15,948 bases of DNA from Gamarada debralockiae (Eukaryota > Ascomycota > Leotiomycetes > Helotiales > Hyphodiscaceae). Made by a program: the position numbers and the translations under genes. This document shows positions 1 to 10,050 of this stretch, piece by piece. How positions within the stretch are numbered: position 1 is the first letter of the stretch; each line of letters begins with the position of its first letter. Where the stretch lies: the NCBI GenBank assembly GCA_002803225.1, contig NXFV01001751.1, positions 1 through 15,948 of the forward strand, given 5' to 3'. The notes beneath the pieces are model-generated. The model searched no databases. It saw only the letters and a list, made by a program, of their open reading frames with translations, and was not told the origin of the DNA.

Positions 1-101
1 CAATCGTAGCTTTTATAAGGAGTATTAGCGTGTGTATGCCTAGGGGCTTGATGTAAGAGTATCACAGGCGTACAGACTAGGTTAGGGGACGTTGACAGAG
101 G

Positions 102-120
102 GCGCGCGAGCGCGGCGCGC
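102..120. repeat. CpG-dense palindromic patch
   Basis: GCGCGC at 102-107 is mirrored by GCGCGC at 115-120 across a 7-nt spacer, inside a stretch (about 100-130) crowded with CpG dinucleotides. It lies just beyond the stop codon of the minus-strand gene, so it could form a hairpin in that gene's 3' UTR. The rest of 1-131 shows no reading frame or repeat I recognise. Its CpG richness contrasts with the AT-rich right end of the window. The function is unknown and it may be chance. Confidence 0.4.
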
Positions 121-131
121 TATCGCCGCCC

Positions 132-1061
132 TCATAATATCACGCCTAGCGCCGTCATCGAACCATAATCTCTGCGAAATGAGCCCCTGGTCCCGAGGGC
201 TTGGCGGTCACGGGGCTCGTGCGTCTGGGTGGGAAATTGGATGATTTCCCAGGACCGGATGACGCTAAGCGAGGTCATCGGTGACGCCCCGACCTTAGAT
301 ACCATCTGCCCCCTGAGATACTCCGCAAATCCCTTCTCGATCGATGAAGAGAATGCGGCGAAGAAGGCCATGGCGTTTGAATGCGAGGGAGGACAGTGAT
401 GAATTTCCGAGGTGATTTCCAGATTGCGTATCCCTTTGATGGAGAGCAATTCCCAGACCCAATCGAGGGCTTCGTACCGAACGTCTGACAATGTCTGGAA
501 GTCTGCCACGGTAAACTCTTTCAGCCCGTCCCAACCCAAGCTTGGTCGCCCCCCTTCCACAGTAAGCTTTAAGCTTTGCAATTGCATCTTTTCTCTCATA
601 AACTCGCAGAGATTGCTCCATTCGCAACGATCGTAGTCGCGGCTGTACACAGAACCTTGTTTGACCAAACACATATTGTGTATCAGCGGTCGGGTTTGGA
701 TCGTCAAGTCGGAGAAGAATGGCACGATAGCCTCAACATCTCTATCGAAGCTAAAGGAATGACTTCCGTACAACAAGTGTGTAGTCTCCTCGTGAATCTT
801 ACGACTCACACCCATGATCGAAGTATGTATTTCTGCATCAGAGATGAGGCAGTATGTTGTAGAATGGCTTTGGCGCACGAGATCTCGCCCCAGAACGCGA
901 TAACTTGTTCGACGAGATTTTTCTCTCCTTTTATATTCATCGGGGGATCGATTTCGAATCTCGAGAGTCTTTTGGTTCTTATCGTCGAAGAGGAGGTCAT
1001 ATATTATCAAACGTATCTCGCTCGGGATGTTCATAAACGGGGATGGCTCCGAAGTAGACAT
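132..1061 (-). CDS. F-box-like / 2EXR-type hypothetical protein
   Basis: A single-exon frame of 309 aa from the ATG at 1061; the frame extends 28 codons upstream but with no earlier ATG. Residues 9-26 (FMNIPSEIRLIIYDLLF) match the opening of the F-box-like/2EXR proteins that are expanded in filamentous ascomycetes. A second family signature is the MGVSRKIHEETTHLLYGSHSFSF-type block at about 83-105 (key residues: SRKIHEE, LLYG, FSF). Members are of unknown function; an adaptor role in ubiquitin ligation is only inferred from the F-box resemblance. The last 55 or so residues (after about 253) look unlike the rest. A GTATCT at 302 running rightward on the minus strand could be an unused or real 5' splice site, so the C-terminus is uncertain. 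No signal peptide or membrane segment is visible. Confidence 0.7.
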   Translation of the reverse strand: MSTSEPSPFMNIPSEIRLIIYDLLFDDKNQKTLEIRNRSPDEYKRREKSRRTSYRVLGRDLVRQSHSTTYCLISDAEIHTSIMGVSRKIHEETTHLLYGSHSFSFDRDVEAIVPFFSDLTIQTRPLIHNMCLVKQGSVYSRDYDRCEWSNLCEFMREKMQLQSLKLTVEGGRPSLGWDGLKEFTVADFQTLSDVRYEALDWVWELLSIKGIRNLEITSEIHHCPPSHSNAMAFFAAFSSSIEKGFAEYLRGQMVSKVGASPMTSLSVIRSWEIIQFPTQTHEPRDRQALGTRGSFRRDYGSMTALGVIL

Positions 1062-2139
1062 CTTGAACTGAGGATTGCCGCGACCTCTCAATGATTCAGG
1101 CCTTTGTCGGTGAATGGGGAAGAAAGTTTCACGAAGCTTAGGCAAAGTCGCACTTTGTCTGCCAGCACAGAAGGAGGAGGGAGTTAGATAATGCGATTAC
1201 CAGGTGGTTCCCATCAAGGTGTGTCTCTTACACGGCGCGAGCCGCGGTGATCGCAATTGGCGGATCCTACGTGACAGATCATCCATCAGCCAGCATGAGA
1301 AACAAAGAGAAAAGGTCAGCTCTGTGATAGGGGGAGAAATCATTTTTTGGTGGGGGGGTTGCACGATTCAGCCGTGGTAAGGAAAATACAAGAGTCGCGG
1401 TAAGTTAGGATGACGAGAGAATTGATGCAAGATTCAGTAGCCTGCTGATAAGAAAGCCAACGTGGCTCCGGCCATGCCATTCCGATGGAGTGGATAGCCT
1501 TGAAACCCCTTCAAAGATTTTGTTGATGAAACTGTAAATATCGAGTATCATGCCGCATACAAATTGCTTCTCCAGGAAATACAGTACAGTTTTCCAAAAA
1601 AGCAGGCCGAGATGGTATCCTTGATGGTTGCGAAACAATGCCTGCCCGTCACAGCTGTCAGACGATCAGAGTTCTTCAACATTCCCCTGCCCCCAAGAAC
1701 GCCAAAGATGGGAGACCTGTAAGATAAATATAGAGCGAGCCACCCCTGGTCTTGTCTTGCGCAATCTTTGTTCTGAAACCTGGTGCTTTGAAGAGGAAAG
1801 TCCTCGAGAGTTCGAGTTCCGTGGGGAGGGAAGGCTGGGAGGTTGCGCTATGGTCTCTCTCGGCAACCATTCAAAAATTCCAGAAATTTTCCATCACCAC
1901 ACAACACCAACTGAAATGGCATCGCAATGCATCTTTCAAGATGGGATAATTCTAAATGGCATCTCTAGTCAGGCACTGGTCAGGTTATCAGCCGTTGTGA
2001 AAAGACCTAGTCCAGGAACGTCGAGTCGGGACTCGCGGATGCGCCGCATTAGTTCGCCAGCCTCCCATTTACAAGGCGAAACTCCAGCCTTTCCTCCAAA
2101 TTCCCAACCTCCCACCACGAACTTTAGATCGGACAACTG
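1062..2139. other. Intergenic region, no supported gene
   Basis: This separates two divergently transcribed genes and should hold both promoters. It contains a poly-purine/poly-G patch near 1345-1365 and scattered AT-rich runs. Open frames on both strands (for example about 1628-2149 plus and 1405-1638 minus) open only from TTG codons, match no family I know, and overlap the expected promoter of the secreted-protein gene. I therefore see no gene here. Confidence 0.55.
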
Positions 2140-2140
2140 C

Positions 2141-2150
2141 ATATATTAAA
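2141..2150 (+). promoter_or_regulatory. TATA-like box
   Basis: ATATATTAAA lies 106 nt before the ATG at 2256, followed by CT-rich tracts (about 2175-2250). That is the usual arrangement of a filamentous-fungal promoter and leader. It is assigned by position and sequence only. Confidence 0.4.
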
Positions 2151-2169
2151 ATCTCTTCTATAGGCCCTG

Positions 2170-2247
2170 GTAAGTTTTCTCATTATCCTTTTTTCTCCAT
2201 ACGGGAATTTCTGAAGTATCACTCTCTCTTAATCCTCCTCCTCTAAG
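2170..2247 (+). other. Possible 5' UTR intron
   Basis: A full-consensus GTAAGT at 2170 is followed by a pyrimidine-rich stretch, a CTTAAT branch-like site and a CTAAG acceptor ending at 2247, eight bases before the start codon. If transcription starts upstream of 2170, this would be a 78-nt leader intron. The TATA-like box is so close (about 20 nt) that the start site may instead fall inside it. Treat it as a candidate. Confidence 0.3.
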
Positions 2248-2255
2248 ACCCCACA

Positions 2256-3191
2256 ATGCGTCTCAACACCTCAAACTCGTCGCTCTTTGCTTTATCGTCA
2301 CTCTTTTTATTATCCTCATCACTGCCTTTTGTCCCTCGAAAAGCGGTCTGGGTGGAGCCTCTCGTCAGAAGGGCAACTTATTCAGTTGTTGCGGTTGATG
2401 GGGGAGCTGCAGCAACATCCGCAGGCAGCTCTCTACAAACAGAGACAACGATAGTCGAAACAATTGTGCAGACGCAAGCACCTACAACGAAGACCGTCGT
2501 CGAGACTGATACCCTCCCACCGATCACCGACGTTATCATATCCACAAAGGTAGTCGAGGGTCCAGACACTACTCAGTCTGTGCTCGTTACTGTCACTCCG
2601 AGTCCAGTAACAGTCACAACGACTGGCTATTCAATTATCGATGTCAGCTCTCCCACTGTGACAATCGAGGTGCCAGAACCAATCACTACCGAATCAAGCC
2701 CAAGTCTATCAACTACTTCGACGGCAGAATCCTCGTCGAGCGGCGCAACAACTTCAACATCCTCTACGACTTCTCTCGGCGCTGCGTCCACCACGGCCTC
2801 ATCCCCACCGAACTCTGCAGCTACCAGCGCGGCGATACCAACACCCTCGACTTCCTCGAGGCCATCCTCGAATACATCAATCGCCACTTCTGTCAGCAGC
2901 TCCTACTCGCTTCCCACTGCTTCCAGCAGTGAAAGCGTAGCCTTTTCGTCGACCTCATATACCTCTACCTTCACAGTCTCAACTGGGACTTCAATCTTGA
3001 GTTCCATGTCTACACCTTCAGCCTCGAACACCCCATACGATAACGGTGAATGGCATACCACATACCCTTCTTGGTCAAACTCGACCCGAACCGCAGCCCC
3101 ATCCGTAGTGCAAACTACCTCCCTGCCAACGCTTGAGCCTAGCCCACCTATTAAGATTCTTGCCGACAGTGTACCGGGCATTAAATCTTGA
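2256..3191 (+). CDS. Secreted mucin-like Ser/Thr-rich protein
   Basis: A single-exon, 311-aa protein beginning with a signal-peptide-like segment: polar residues 1-9, then a hydrophobic run at about 10-27. A dibasic R38-R39 before A40 (LVRR|ATYSVV) looks like a Kex2 processing site. From about residue 80 to 285 it is dominated by Ser and Thr with Pro and Val, typical of heavily O-glycosylated cell-wall or surface proteins. No cysteine is seen, no hydrophobic GPI-attachment tail is present (it ends PIKILADSVPGIKS), and no catalytic domain is recognisable. Release into the wall or medium is inferred. The ATG follows a CT-rich leader and a TATA-like box. Low-complexity coding keeps several other frames open across 2380-2930 on both strands; these are shadows. 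The function is unknown, and a downstream exon carrying an anchor cannot be excluded. Confidence 0.75.
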   Translation: MRLNTSNSSLFALSSLFLLSSSLPFVPRKAVWVEPLVRRATYSVVAVDGGAAATSAGSSLQTETTIVETIVQTQAPTTKTVVETDTLPPITDVIISTKVVEGPDTTQSVLVTVTPSPVTVTTTGYSIIDVSSPTVTIEVPEPITTESSPSLSTTSTAESSSSGATTSTSSTTSLGAASTTASSPPNSAATSAAIPTPSTSSRPSSNTSIATSVSSSYSLPTASSSESVAFSSTSYTSTFTVSTGTSILSSMSTPSASNTPYDNGEWHTTYPSWSNSTRTAAPSVVQTTSLPTLEPSPPIKILADSVPGIKS

Positions 3192-3819
3192 TGAATCGAA
3201 AACAAAGAAACCACCAACTGCTCTCTGTACAAGACAAGGGGCGATATAATGGAGGAGGAATTGGGAACGAAAGAAGAATTGCTCATGGAAGGAGCAGTAA
3301 TTTGAATGAGTCATGTATAAATATACATTTTTGTGGGAGTTTGGAAAAGCGCACCAAGAGCTGGATAGCGCAGCATAACAATGGCGTTTGATGAAGCTTT
3401 GGATGAAAGTAATGTTCTAATGTGTGAAGAAATATAATAATGAAATTAGGCTGTCTTGAATTTGCCTGCTCTTCTCATGTGATACCAGACCTAGGTGGCC
3501 TTGCTAGTAGAGTTCATGCTAATAATTGACTCCAATCGACAAAGATCTTTGGTCTTAAGAAGCAATCAGATAGTTGTATACCTATTCTGTGATCTATAAA
3601 CTATTCGATTCAAAACTTCATGATCAGGCAGACATATCTTGCACCCTCAAACTTTACCCGCCTTTTCACAGCCTCGCCTTAGATGACGAGTCGTTCATCC
3701 CGGCTGCCGTAGCGCAACGTTCCTCTGCCTCTCAACTCAAGAACAACTTTCGACAACGTCAATGACAGCTGCGTGAGCTTCACTGGCCTCCGTGCACGCA
3801 TTCGAAACCGCACCTCGCC
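3192..3819. other. Intergenic region: 3' UTR and VPS35 promoter
   Basis: The first part is AT-rich and probably holds the 3' end of the upstream gene (for example around 3410-3440). A palindromic TGAGTCA (3307-3313) matches the Gcn4/CpcA site and a CCAAT pentamer is at 3532-3536; both are short enough to be chance. Nearer to VPS35 there are two very short upstream frames, 3682-3711 (9 codons) and 3762-3776 (4 codons), if the transcript starts before them. No longer gene is supported. Confidence 0.5.
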
Positions 3820-6681
3820 ATGGCCACTCCTCCAGCTGTGGAAGATCAGGCCCGACTGCTGGACGATGCCATTACAGTAGTTAAGCAACAGACACATCTA
3901 ATGCGCAAATGCTTGGAGACGCCAGGAAAGCTTATGGATGCTTTGAAATGCAGGTAAGATACCATATTACTTGTCTCTGGATTGATTGATAGAAAGGCGC
4001 AAGATGCGCAACCTTTTCAACATGATCTCGTGCTGACCGATCTGTCCGATTACAGCTCCACCTTGGTATCAGAGCTTCGAACAAGCAGTCTAGGACCCAA
4101 GCAATACTATGAGCTGTACATGGCAGTATTCGACGCATTACAACACCTATCCTCGTACCTCAAAGATTCGCATCCTGTCAATCACCTCGCCGATCTATAC
4201 GAGCTTGTTCAGTATGCAGGAAACATCATACCTCGATTATACCTGATGATCACTGTTGGAACGGTGTACATGTCAATCGAAGATGCTCCAGTCAAGGAGA
4301 TTATGAAGGATATGATGGAGATGAGCAGAGGTGTTCAACATCCTATACGAGGTCTCTTCTTGCGATTCTATCTTTCCGGACAAGCTCGAGACAACCTGCC
4401 AAAAGGGAACGGCGATGGCCCTGAAGGAAATCTGCAAGACTCCATAAGTTTCGTGTTGACCAACTTCGTGGAGATGAATAAGCTATGGGTGCGATTACAA
4501 CATCAAGGACACTCGAGAGAACGAGAGCTGCGGACGCAAGAACGAAAGGAGCTTCAGTTGCTTGTGGGAAACAACCTTCATCGATTAAGCCAATTGGTGG
4601 ATCTGGAAACATACAAGAACGTCATTTTACAGCCCCTATTGGAGCAAGTTGTACAATGTCGGGATGTGTTGGCCCAGGAATACCTTTTGGAAGTCATCAC
4701 TCAAGTCTTCCCTGACGAATTCCACCTTCATACCCTCGACCAATTCCTGGCAGCAGTATCTCGACTCAATCCTCATGTCAATGTCAAGAATATCGTCATT
4801 GCGATGATGGATAGACTCTCTTCATATGCGGCAAGCGAATCGGATGCCACGCCTCCACATGATAAGCAGAAGATGGAGGAAGAGGCAATCACGAAGTTTC
4901 TCGAGAAAGTACGACTTAACCAAGAAAAGAAGCCGCAAGAACCTGCGCAGGCCCTTGCAGAACCCAATGGAGAGCATCCAGCCTCTGAAGCCAACGGAAG
5001 TGTCGAAGAACCGCCCAAGGAACCAGAACCAGAGTCAGAGCCTGGCAAAAGGCCCGAGGAATCAGAGGAAAGTTCAAAATCTGTCAACGGCACGGATGGA
5101 GCGTCCGACGAGAAGATGAGCAGAGGCATTCCGGAAAATATCAAGCTCTATGAAATCTTCTTTGAGCAGGTCATGAATTTGGTCAACGCTCAACATCTCC
5201 CCATCCAAGATACGACTGCGTTATTGGTCTCATTGGCCAACTTGGCACTTAAAATCTATCCTGATCGTCTGGATTATGTCGATCAGATCCTCGATTACGC
5301 AAACCAGAAAGTCAAGCAACATGCCAACAGTGCAGACTTACATTCACCAGAGTCACAAACCAACATCCTTAATCTCCTTTTGGCGCCTTTGAAGTCTTAC
5401 GTTTCCTTGTTCACAGCCCTTTCTCTACCGACATATGTTCCTTTACTTCATTCACAAACCTATCCGACAAGAAGAGCCGTAGCTGGTGAAGTTGCACGCA
5501 ACCTTCAACGGAACCAGACCAAGATCTCAACACTCCCTGCATTGGAGGGCGTCCTTGAGATTTTGAAGGTTCTCATCAAGGAAGGCACGCAACAGCCCGC
5601 TGGCTATCCAGGAGTCCAGCAACGAAAGGCTCTTGAGACGGACGAGACAGTTGAGGAGCAGGGCTGGTTGGCAAGGATAGTGCATCTTATTCATAGCGAC
5701 GACAATGACACCCAGTATAAGCTCCTGCAAATGACCAGAAAAGCCTATGCAGAGGGCAACGAGCGTGTCAAATTCACAACTCCAGCACTGATTACATCAG
5801 CGATGAAGCTTGCAAGACGGTACAAGGCAAGAGAACACTACGACAACAATTGGGAGTCGCAGTCATCAGCACTCTACAAGTTCATGCACTCTTCGCTTTC
5901 GGCACTCTATACCCGAGTTAGTGGCTCCGCTGAGCTCTGTCTCCGTCTTTTTGTGGCATGTGGTCAAATCGCAGATCAAACTGGTGCCGAGGAAGTCAGC
6001 TACGAGTTCTTTGCTCAGGCATTCACGATCTATGAAGAAGCTATCAGTGATTCGAGAGCACAGTTCCAAGCAGTCTGTGTCATCGCAGGAGCATTGCACG
6101 AGACCAGGAACTTCAGCAAGGAGAACTACGATACTTTGATCACCAAATGTGCGCTTCATGGTAGCAAATTACTCAAGAAGCCCGATCAATGCCGAGCTGT
6201 GTATTTGGCAAGTCACCTCTGGTGGGCTGTGCCAATTACCGCGAAGGGTGAGACTGAGGAGACGAAGAATGTGAGAGTTCCTATTCCAAGATTCTTAGTT
6301 CTCTACTAATATGTGTAGCTTTACCGAGATGGAAAACGTGTTCTCGAATGCTTGCAACGTGCTCTTCGGGTTGCTGATGCTTGCATGGACACGGCCGTGT
6401 CGGTTGAACTTTTCGTTGAGATCCTCAATCGCTATGTCTACTACTTCGACCAACAGAATGAGGCTGTGGGTTCACCCAAGGGATCGAGTGATGATGCAGC
6501 AGCTAATCTCGACCAGGTCACCACAAAATACCTCAACGGCCTCATCGAACTCATCCACTCAAATCTCCAAACTAACCAAGAATCCGCAACAATCGAGATG
6601 CCCAAGCGCCATTTCCAACGCACGTTGGAGTCCATTCAGTCAAGAGAGTATGAGGGTGTGGTTACGACAGCAGCGAAGTAA
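3820..6681 (+). CDS. vps35: Retromer subunit Vps35 (three exons)
   Basis: Exons 3820-3953, 4056-6270 and 6319-6681 give 903 aa. Intron 1 (102 nt) has GTAAGA, a CTGAC branch and TACAG; intron 2 (48 nt) has GTGAGA, a TACTAAT branch and TGTAG. Choosing the acceptor at 4055 restores the family sequence [20 protein letters not shown]; an earlier AG at 3992 also keeps frame but adds about 21 unusual residues. The start sits in a good context (CGCCATGG). Vps35 is the alpha-solenoid scaffold of retromer, which retrieves cargo receptors from endosomes to the Golgi. The N-terminal PRLYLM motif that contacts Vps26 is at residues 104-109, and the C-terminal helices expected to bind Vps29 are intact. An acidic, Pro/Glu-rich, low-complexity insert (about residues 335-405) separates the two conserved halves. 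The identification is secure; only the exact intron 1 boundary is inferred. Confidence 0.96.
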
Positions 6682-7352
6682 GAAGGCGAACCGCCGTGAC
6701 GGATTACGAGAATAGGAAGGAAGGGTTCGGGTCCCATTCGTTGTACGATGATTTTTGGAAGGAGGATTGGAGATTCTCACAAGGCTTGGCTGTATATTCA
6801 ATGCCAGCGTGCGCATGGAGGGGATGGACAAGAGAGGCAGACAGTAAGGTCACTCACTCTGTAATCGGAGTGCGAGAGTGACTGGCTGCTGGGATTGTGT
6901 AATATTCAGACGAAGAATCAGACACCGTGAAGCATGATCATGTGACTATCCGATTAATCCGACAGGTGCTTGCATTTTGAGTATGGGTAATGGTGTATTA
7001 AGGGATTGCAACCAACAAATTAGAACTTAACTTACCAAAAGCTTTAGAGTTAGACAGGCGTTGTAAATTTCAGTATGGGTAGCCTTGGGAAAATTTGTTT
7101 CGTTCAGAAACGCTATTTCCCCAAAGTGTTTTACTCGGATCAGCTCCATCACCCGAGCCGAGACTTTGACGCGAAATCTGACCCTGACCCAAACCCAAGC
7201 CCCAACTTCAAACACTCCTTACCCATCATGAGGCTCCAATACCAGCTGGCCTGCTGAGCTCCATCTATATACTTCCAATCCCTTATTACCATTTACCAAC
7301 CCAGCCTACCATCTCCCGATCCGCCTCCTGATCCCGTTGATTGCAAATCATC
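6682..7352. other. Intergenic region: VPS35 3' end and next promoter
   Basis: This holds the VPS35 3' UTR and the promoter of the following M28B gene. A TATATA at 7266-7271 lies about 82 nt before the ATG at 7353, followed by a C-rich, CT-rich leader. A 60-codon frame opening with ATG at 7075-7257 has no recognisable domain and sits where the promoter should be. I consider it chance and see no other gene. Confidence 0.5.
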
Positions 7353-10050
7353 ATGGCGGACGAGAAACCGAACAAATACGAAGCCCTCCCCATCCCGACC
7401 TACGAAGAAGCAATCGGGTCTTCCTCACGCACAAGCACACCGAACCCCTCCCGCTCAACAGACGAAGCTTCCCACCCCGCCGAACGAGAGGGATTACTCG
7501 GATACCTCGATCCCGGGGGAAGACTTCCCATCCCTACGCGGCGTGCAGGATATCGTCCTCCACCCACCGAAGAAAACTCCTCCGTACGAGACAGTTTAGA
7601 ACAACATGATTCGTTTCTCGGACAAGATGGATATAGGGAAGGGAGGAGAGATAGTGCCAGTACGGAAGGTGAGGAGGTCAGACGGGAGATGGAAGAAATG
7701 GAGATCTCCGATCCGCCACGGGCACAATCTGCTTGGGGAAAGAGAATCTCGAGTCTTTCACAGAGTCTATCCAGTCTCAATCTTCCGTTTAAATGGAGGC
7801 CAAAACTCGCATGGCCTAGGATCGACGCGAATTTCTGTATCGTGCTGGGCCGCTGCTTTGCTGTGCTCCTCGTCATGGCCGTCGTATATCTGCTCTTCAT
7901 GAGCGGGATATTCACAAGCAGCATGCAGAGGATGGCGGGGCAAATGTTCGATCCAGAGAGCGTGAGGGTCCATGTACAGAACGAAGTCGATGAGCGAAGG
8001 ATTTATGAGCGGTTGAAGGAGGTTACGATGACGGATCATTTGGCGGGGACGGAGGGTGATTATGTGTTGGCACAGTATATAGAGGGGATTTTTGCGAGTG
8101 TGGGGTTGGAGGATGTGCATATGGAGGAATTCGGTGTTTACTTGAACTATCCTAAAGAGGGAGGCAGGAAAGTCGAAGTTCTTGGGGAGGACGGAGGAGT
8201 GAGTTGGAGTGCGAAGATTGATGAAGATCCTGTTTATGGAGACCCCCCCAGAGCGCAAACACCCGTTTTTCATGGTCATAGTAGGAGTGGTGATGTAGTG
8301 GGCCCGCTGATATATGCGAATTATGGATCAAGGGAGGATTTTAAGAGCCTTTATGACTCTGGTATTGAGACGAAGGGTGCGATTGCGTTGGTTAGGTATT
8401 ATGGGAGCCAAGGGGATAGGGCTTTGAAGGTTAAAGCTGCGGAGTTGGCGGGGTTTGCGGGATGCATTATTTATAGTGATCCGGCGGATGACGGGTTTAC
8501 GAAGGGAGAAGTTGCACCAAAGGGGAGGTATATGCCAGAAGGTGGGGTGCAGAGAGGTGCGGTTAGCTTGATGAGTTGGGTTGTGGGGGATGTTCTTACG
8601 CCTGGGTGGGCGAGTACAAAGGGTGCGAAGAGGATTTCGAAGGACAATAATCCTGGTCTTGTCAACATTCCCAGCTTGCCATTATCTTGGGGAGACGCTC
8701 AGCATCTGTTGCAGGCTATTCAAGGGTTTGGGCAGCCTACTCCAGAGTGGAAAGGGGCTGTTCCCAACGTCGAATATTGGTCTGGAAACCTCTCTTCGCC
8801 CAAGGTTCACCTGGTCAATGACCAAGACGAAGCTGAGCAACAATCCATCTGGAATGTCATGGGCAAAATCACTGGTATTGAGCAGAAGGAAAAGTCAATT
8901 ATCATTGGCAACCACCGGGATGCTTGGGTCTATGGAGCTACGGACCCAGGATCCGGCACAGCAGTCATGCTGGAAGTCGCCAGCATTTTTGGCGATCTCG
9001 TTGCACGGGGCTGGAGACCTCTGCGTACCATCGAATTCGCGTCATGGGATGGCGAGGAGTACAATCTCATTGGTTCTACGGAATACGTCGAAGCCAATAT
9101 GGACCGACTACGGACAGACGCATTTGCTTACCTGAATGTCGATGTAGCAGTCGGTGGCCAGGAATTCAAGGCAGCAGGAAATCCCGTTTTCAAGAAAGCT
9201 CTTCTTCGAGTCCTTGACCGAACATCAGATCCCAATCAAAACATGACATTGCGAGAGCTCTGGGATCGCCGAGGAGGAAAACTTGACGGCTTAGGTGCTG
9301 GAAGTGACTATGTCGCATTCCAGGACATGGCCGGAACCTCCAGTCTCGATTTCGGGTTTGACGGGCCACCTTACCCCTACCACTCCGCATACGACAACTT
9401 CGACTGGATGGTCAACGTCGGCGACCCAGGATTGACATACCACAAAATCCTCGCCCAGGTCTGGGCACTCCTAATCCTCGAATTCTGCGATCGACTGGTC
9501 CTTCCCTTCGATATGTCCGCCTACTCCTCATCCCTCACACAATGGGCCATGGATCTCGAGAACTGGGCCGAAAATAAAGGCCCGAATCAAGCAGGCCATA
9601 CGGCGTGGAGTACAGAGCCGTTGAGGGAAGCAGTCATTCAGTTTGCAAAAGATGCGAGGCTATTTGAGTCGTGGGAGTTGGAGTGGGATACTGTTGTTCT
9701 TGGGGGTGGGGGATTTGAGAGTGCGATTTATGCGGCGCGTAGGAAGAGCCATAATACGCGGATGGCGAACTTTGAGACGCATTTGCTAGATTTGGAGGAA
9801 GGCGGTGGTGTAAGTTCCCATTTTTCATCCAATTTTCAATCACTAACTTGATCTGTAACAGATCCCCAACCGCACACAATTCAAACACATCCTCTTCGGG
9901 CCCCAACTTTGGTCTGGCTACGACGAAGCCTACTTCCCCGCTATCCGCGACGCGGTGGAAGCAGGCGACTGGACTTTAGCTCAAAAACAAGTCGAGAAAG
10001 CGGCAACTATTATTAAGAAGGCGAGTAGAAAGTTGGTTGGGAATTCTTAG
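7353..10050 (+). CDS. M28B peptidase-like type II membrane protein (Tre1/Tre2/Vps70 family)
   Basis: Exons 7353-9809 and 9862-10050 (52-nt intron: GTAAGT, CTAAC branch, ACAG, phase 0) give 881 aa. A polar cytosolic tail of about 160 residues is followed by one membrane span (about 161-184), then a PA domain (about 310-440), an M28 peptidase domain (about 500-690) and a helical TfR-type dimerisation domain to the end. All glutamate-carboxypeptidase-II-type metal ligands are present: H521, D531, E569, D597 and H677, with catalytic-base position E568 (in DGEEY). It is therefore probably an active zinc peptidase rather than a dead receptor. Yeast relatives are Tre1, Tre2 and Vps70, which act in vacuolar sorting; Tre1/2 work with Bsd2 and Rsp5. 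The PIPTYEEA stretch (13-20) is an imperfect PY motif. The start is the first ATG after a TATA and C-rich leader. The exact substrate is unknown, and which yeast paralogue it matches is unresolved. Confidence 0.92.

Noticed and set aside
1628..2149. 173-codon plus-strand open frame
   Set aside because: It opens from a TTG, has no recognisable domain, and runs through the TATA-like box and promoter of the secreted-protein gene.
2380..2932. Long alternative frames over the Ser/Thr-rich gene, including a protein-like frame rich in N, Y, H, F, L
   Set aside because: Shifting ACN/TCN codons by one base yields exactly such residues and few stops; this is an artefact of low complexity.
3982..4055. 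Reading Vps35 from 3982 or using the acceptor at 3992
   Set aside because: It would add about 21 residues absent from the conserved junction [14 protein letters not shown]; the CTGAC branch and TACAG at 4055 fit better.
6715..6745. GGTTCGGGTCC, resembling a tRNA B box
   Set aside because: No A box or cloverleaf pairing upstream; it lies in the VPS35 3' region.
7075..7257. 60-codon frame with an ATG upstream of the M28B gene
   Set aside because: Short, no recognisable content, and occupies the promoter region.
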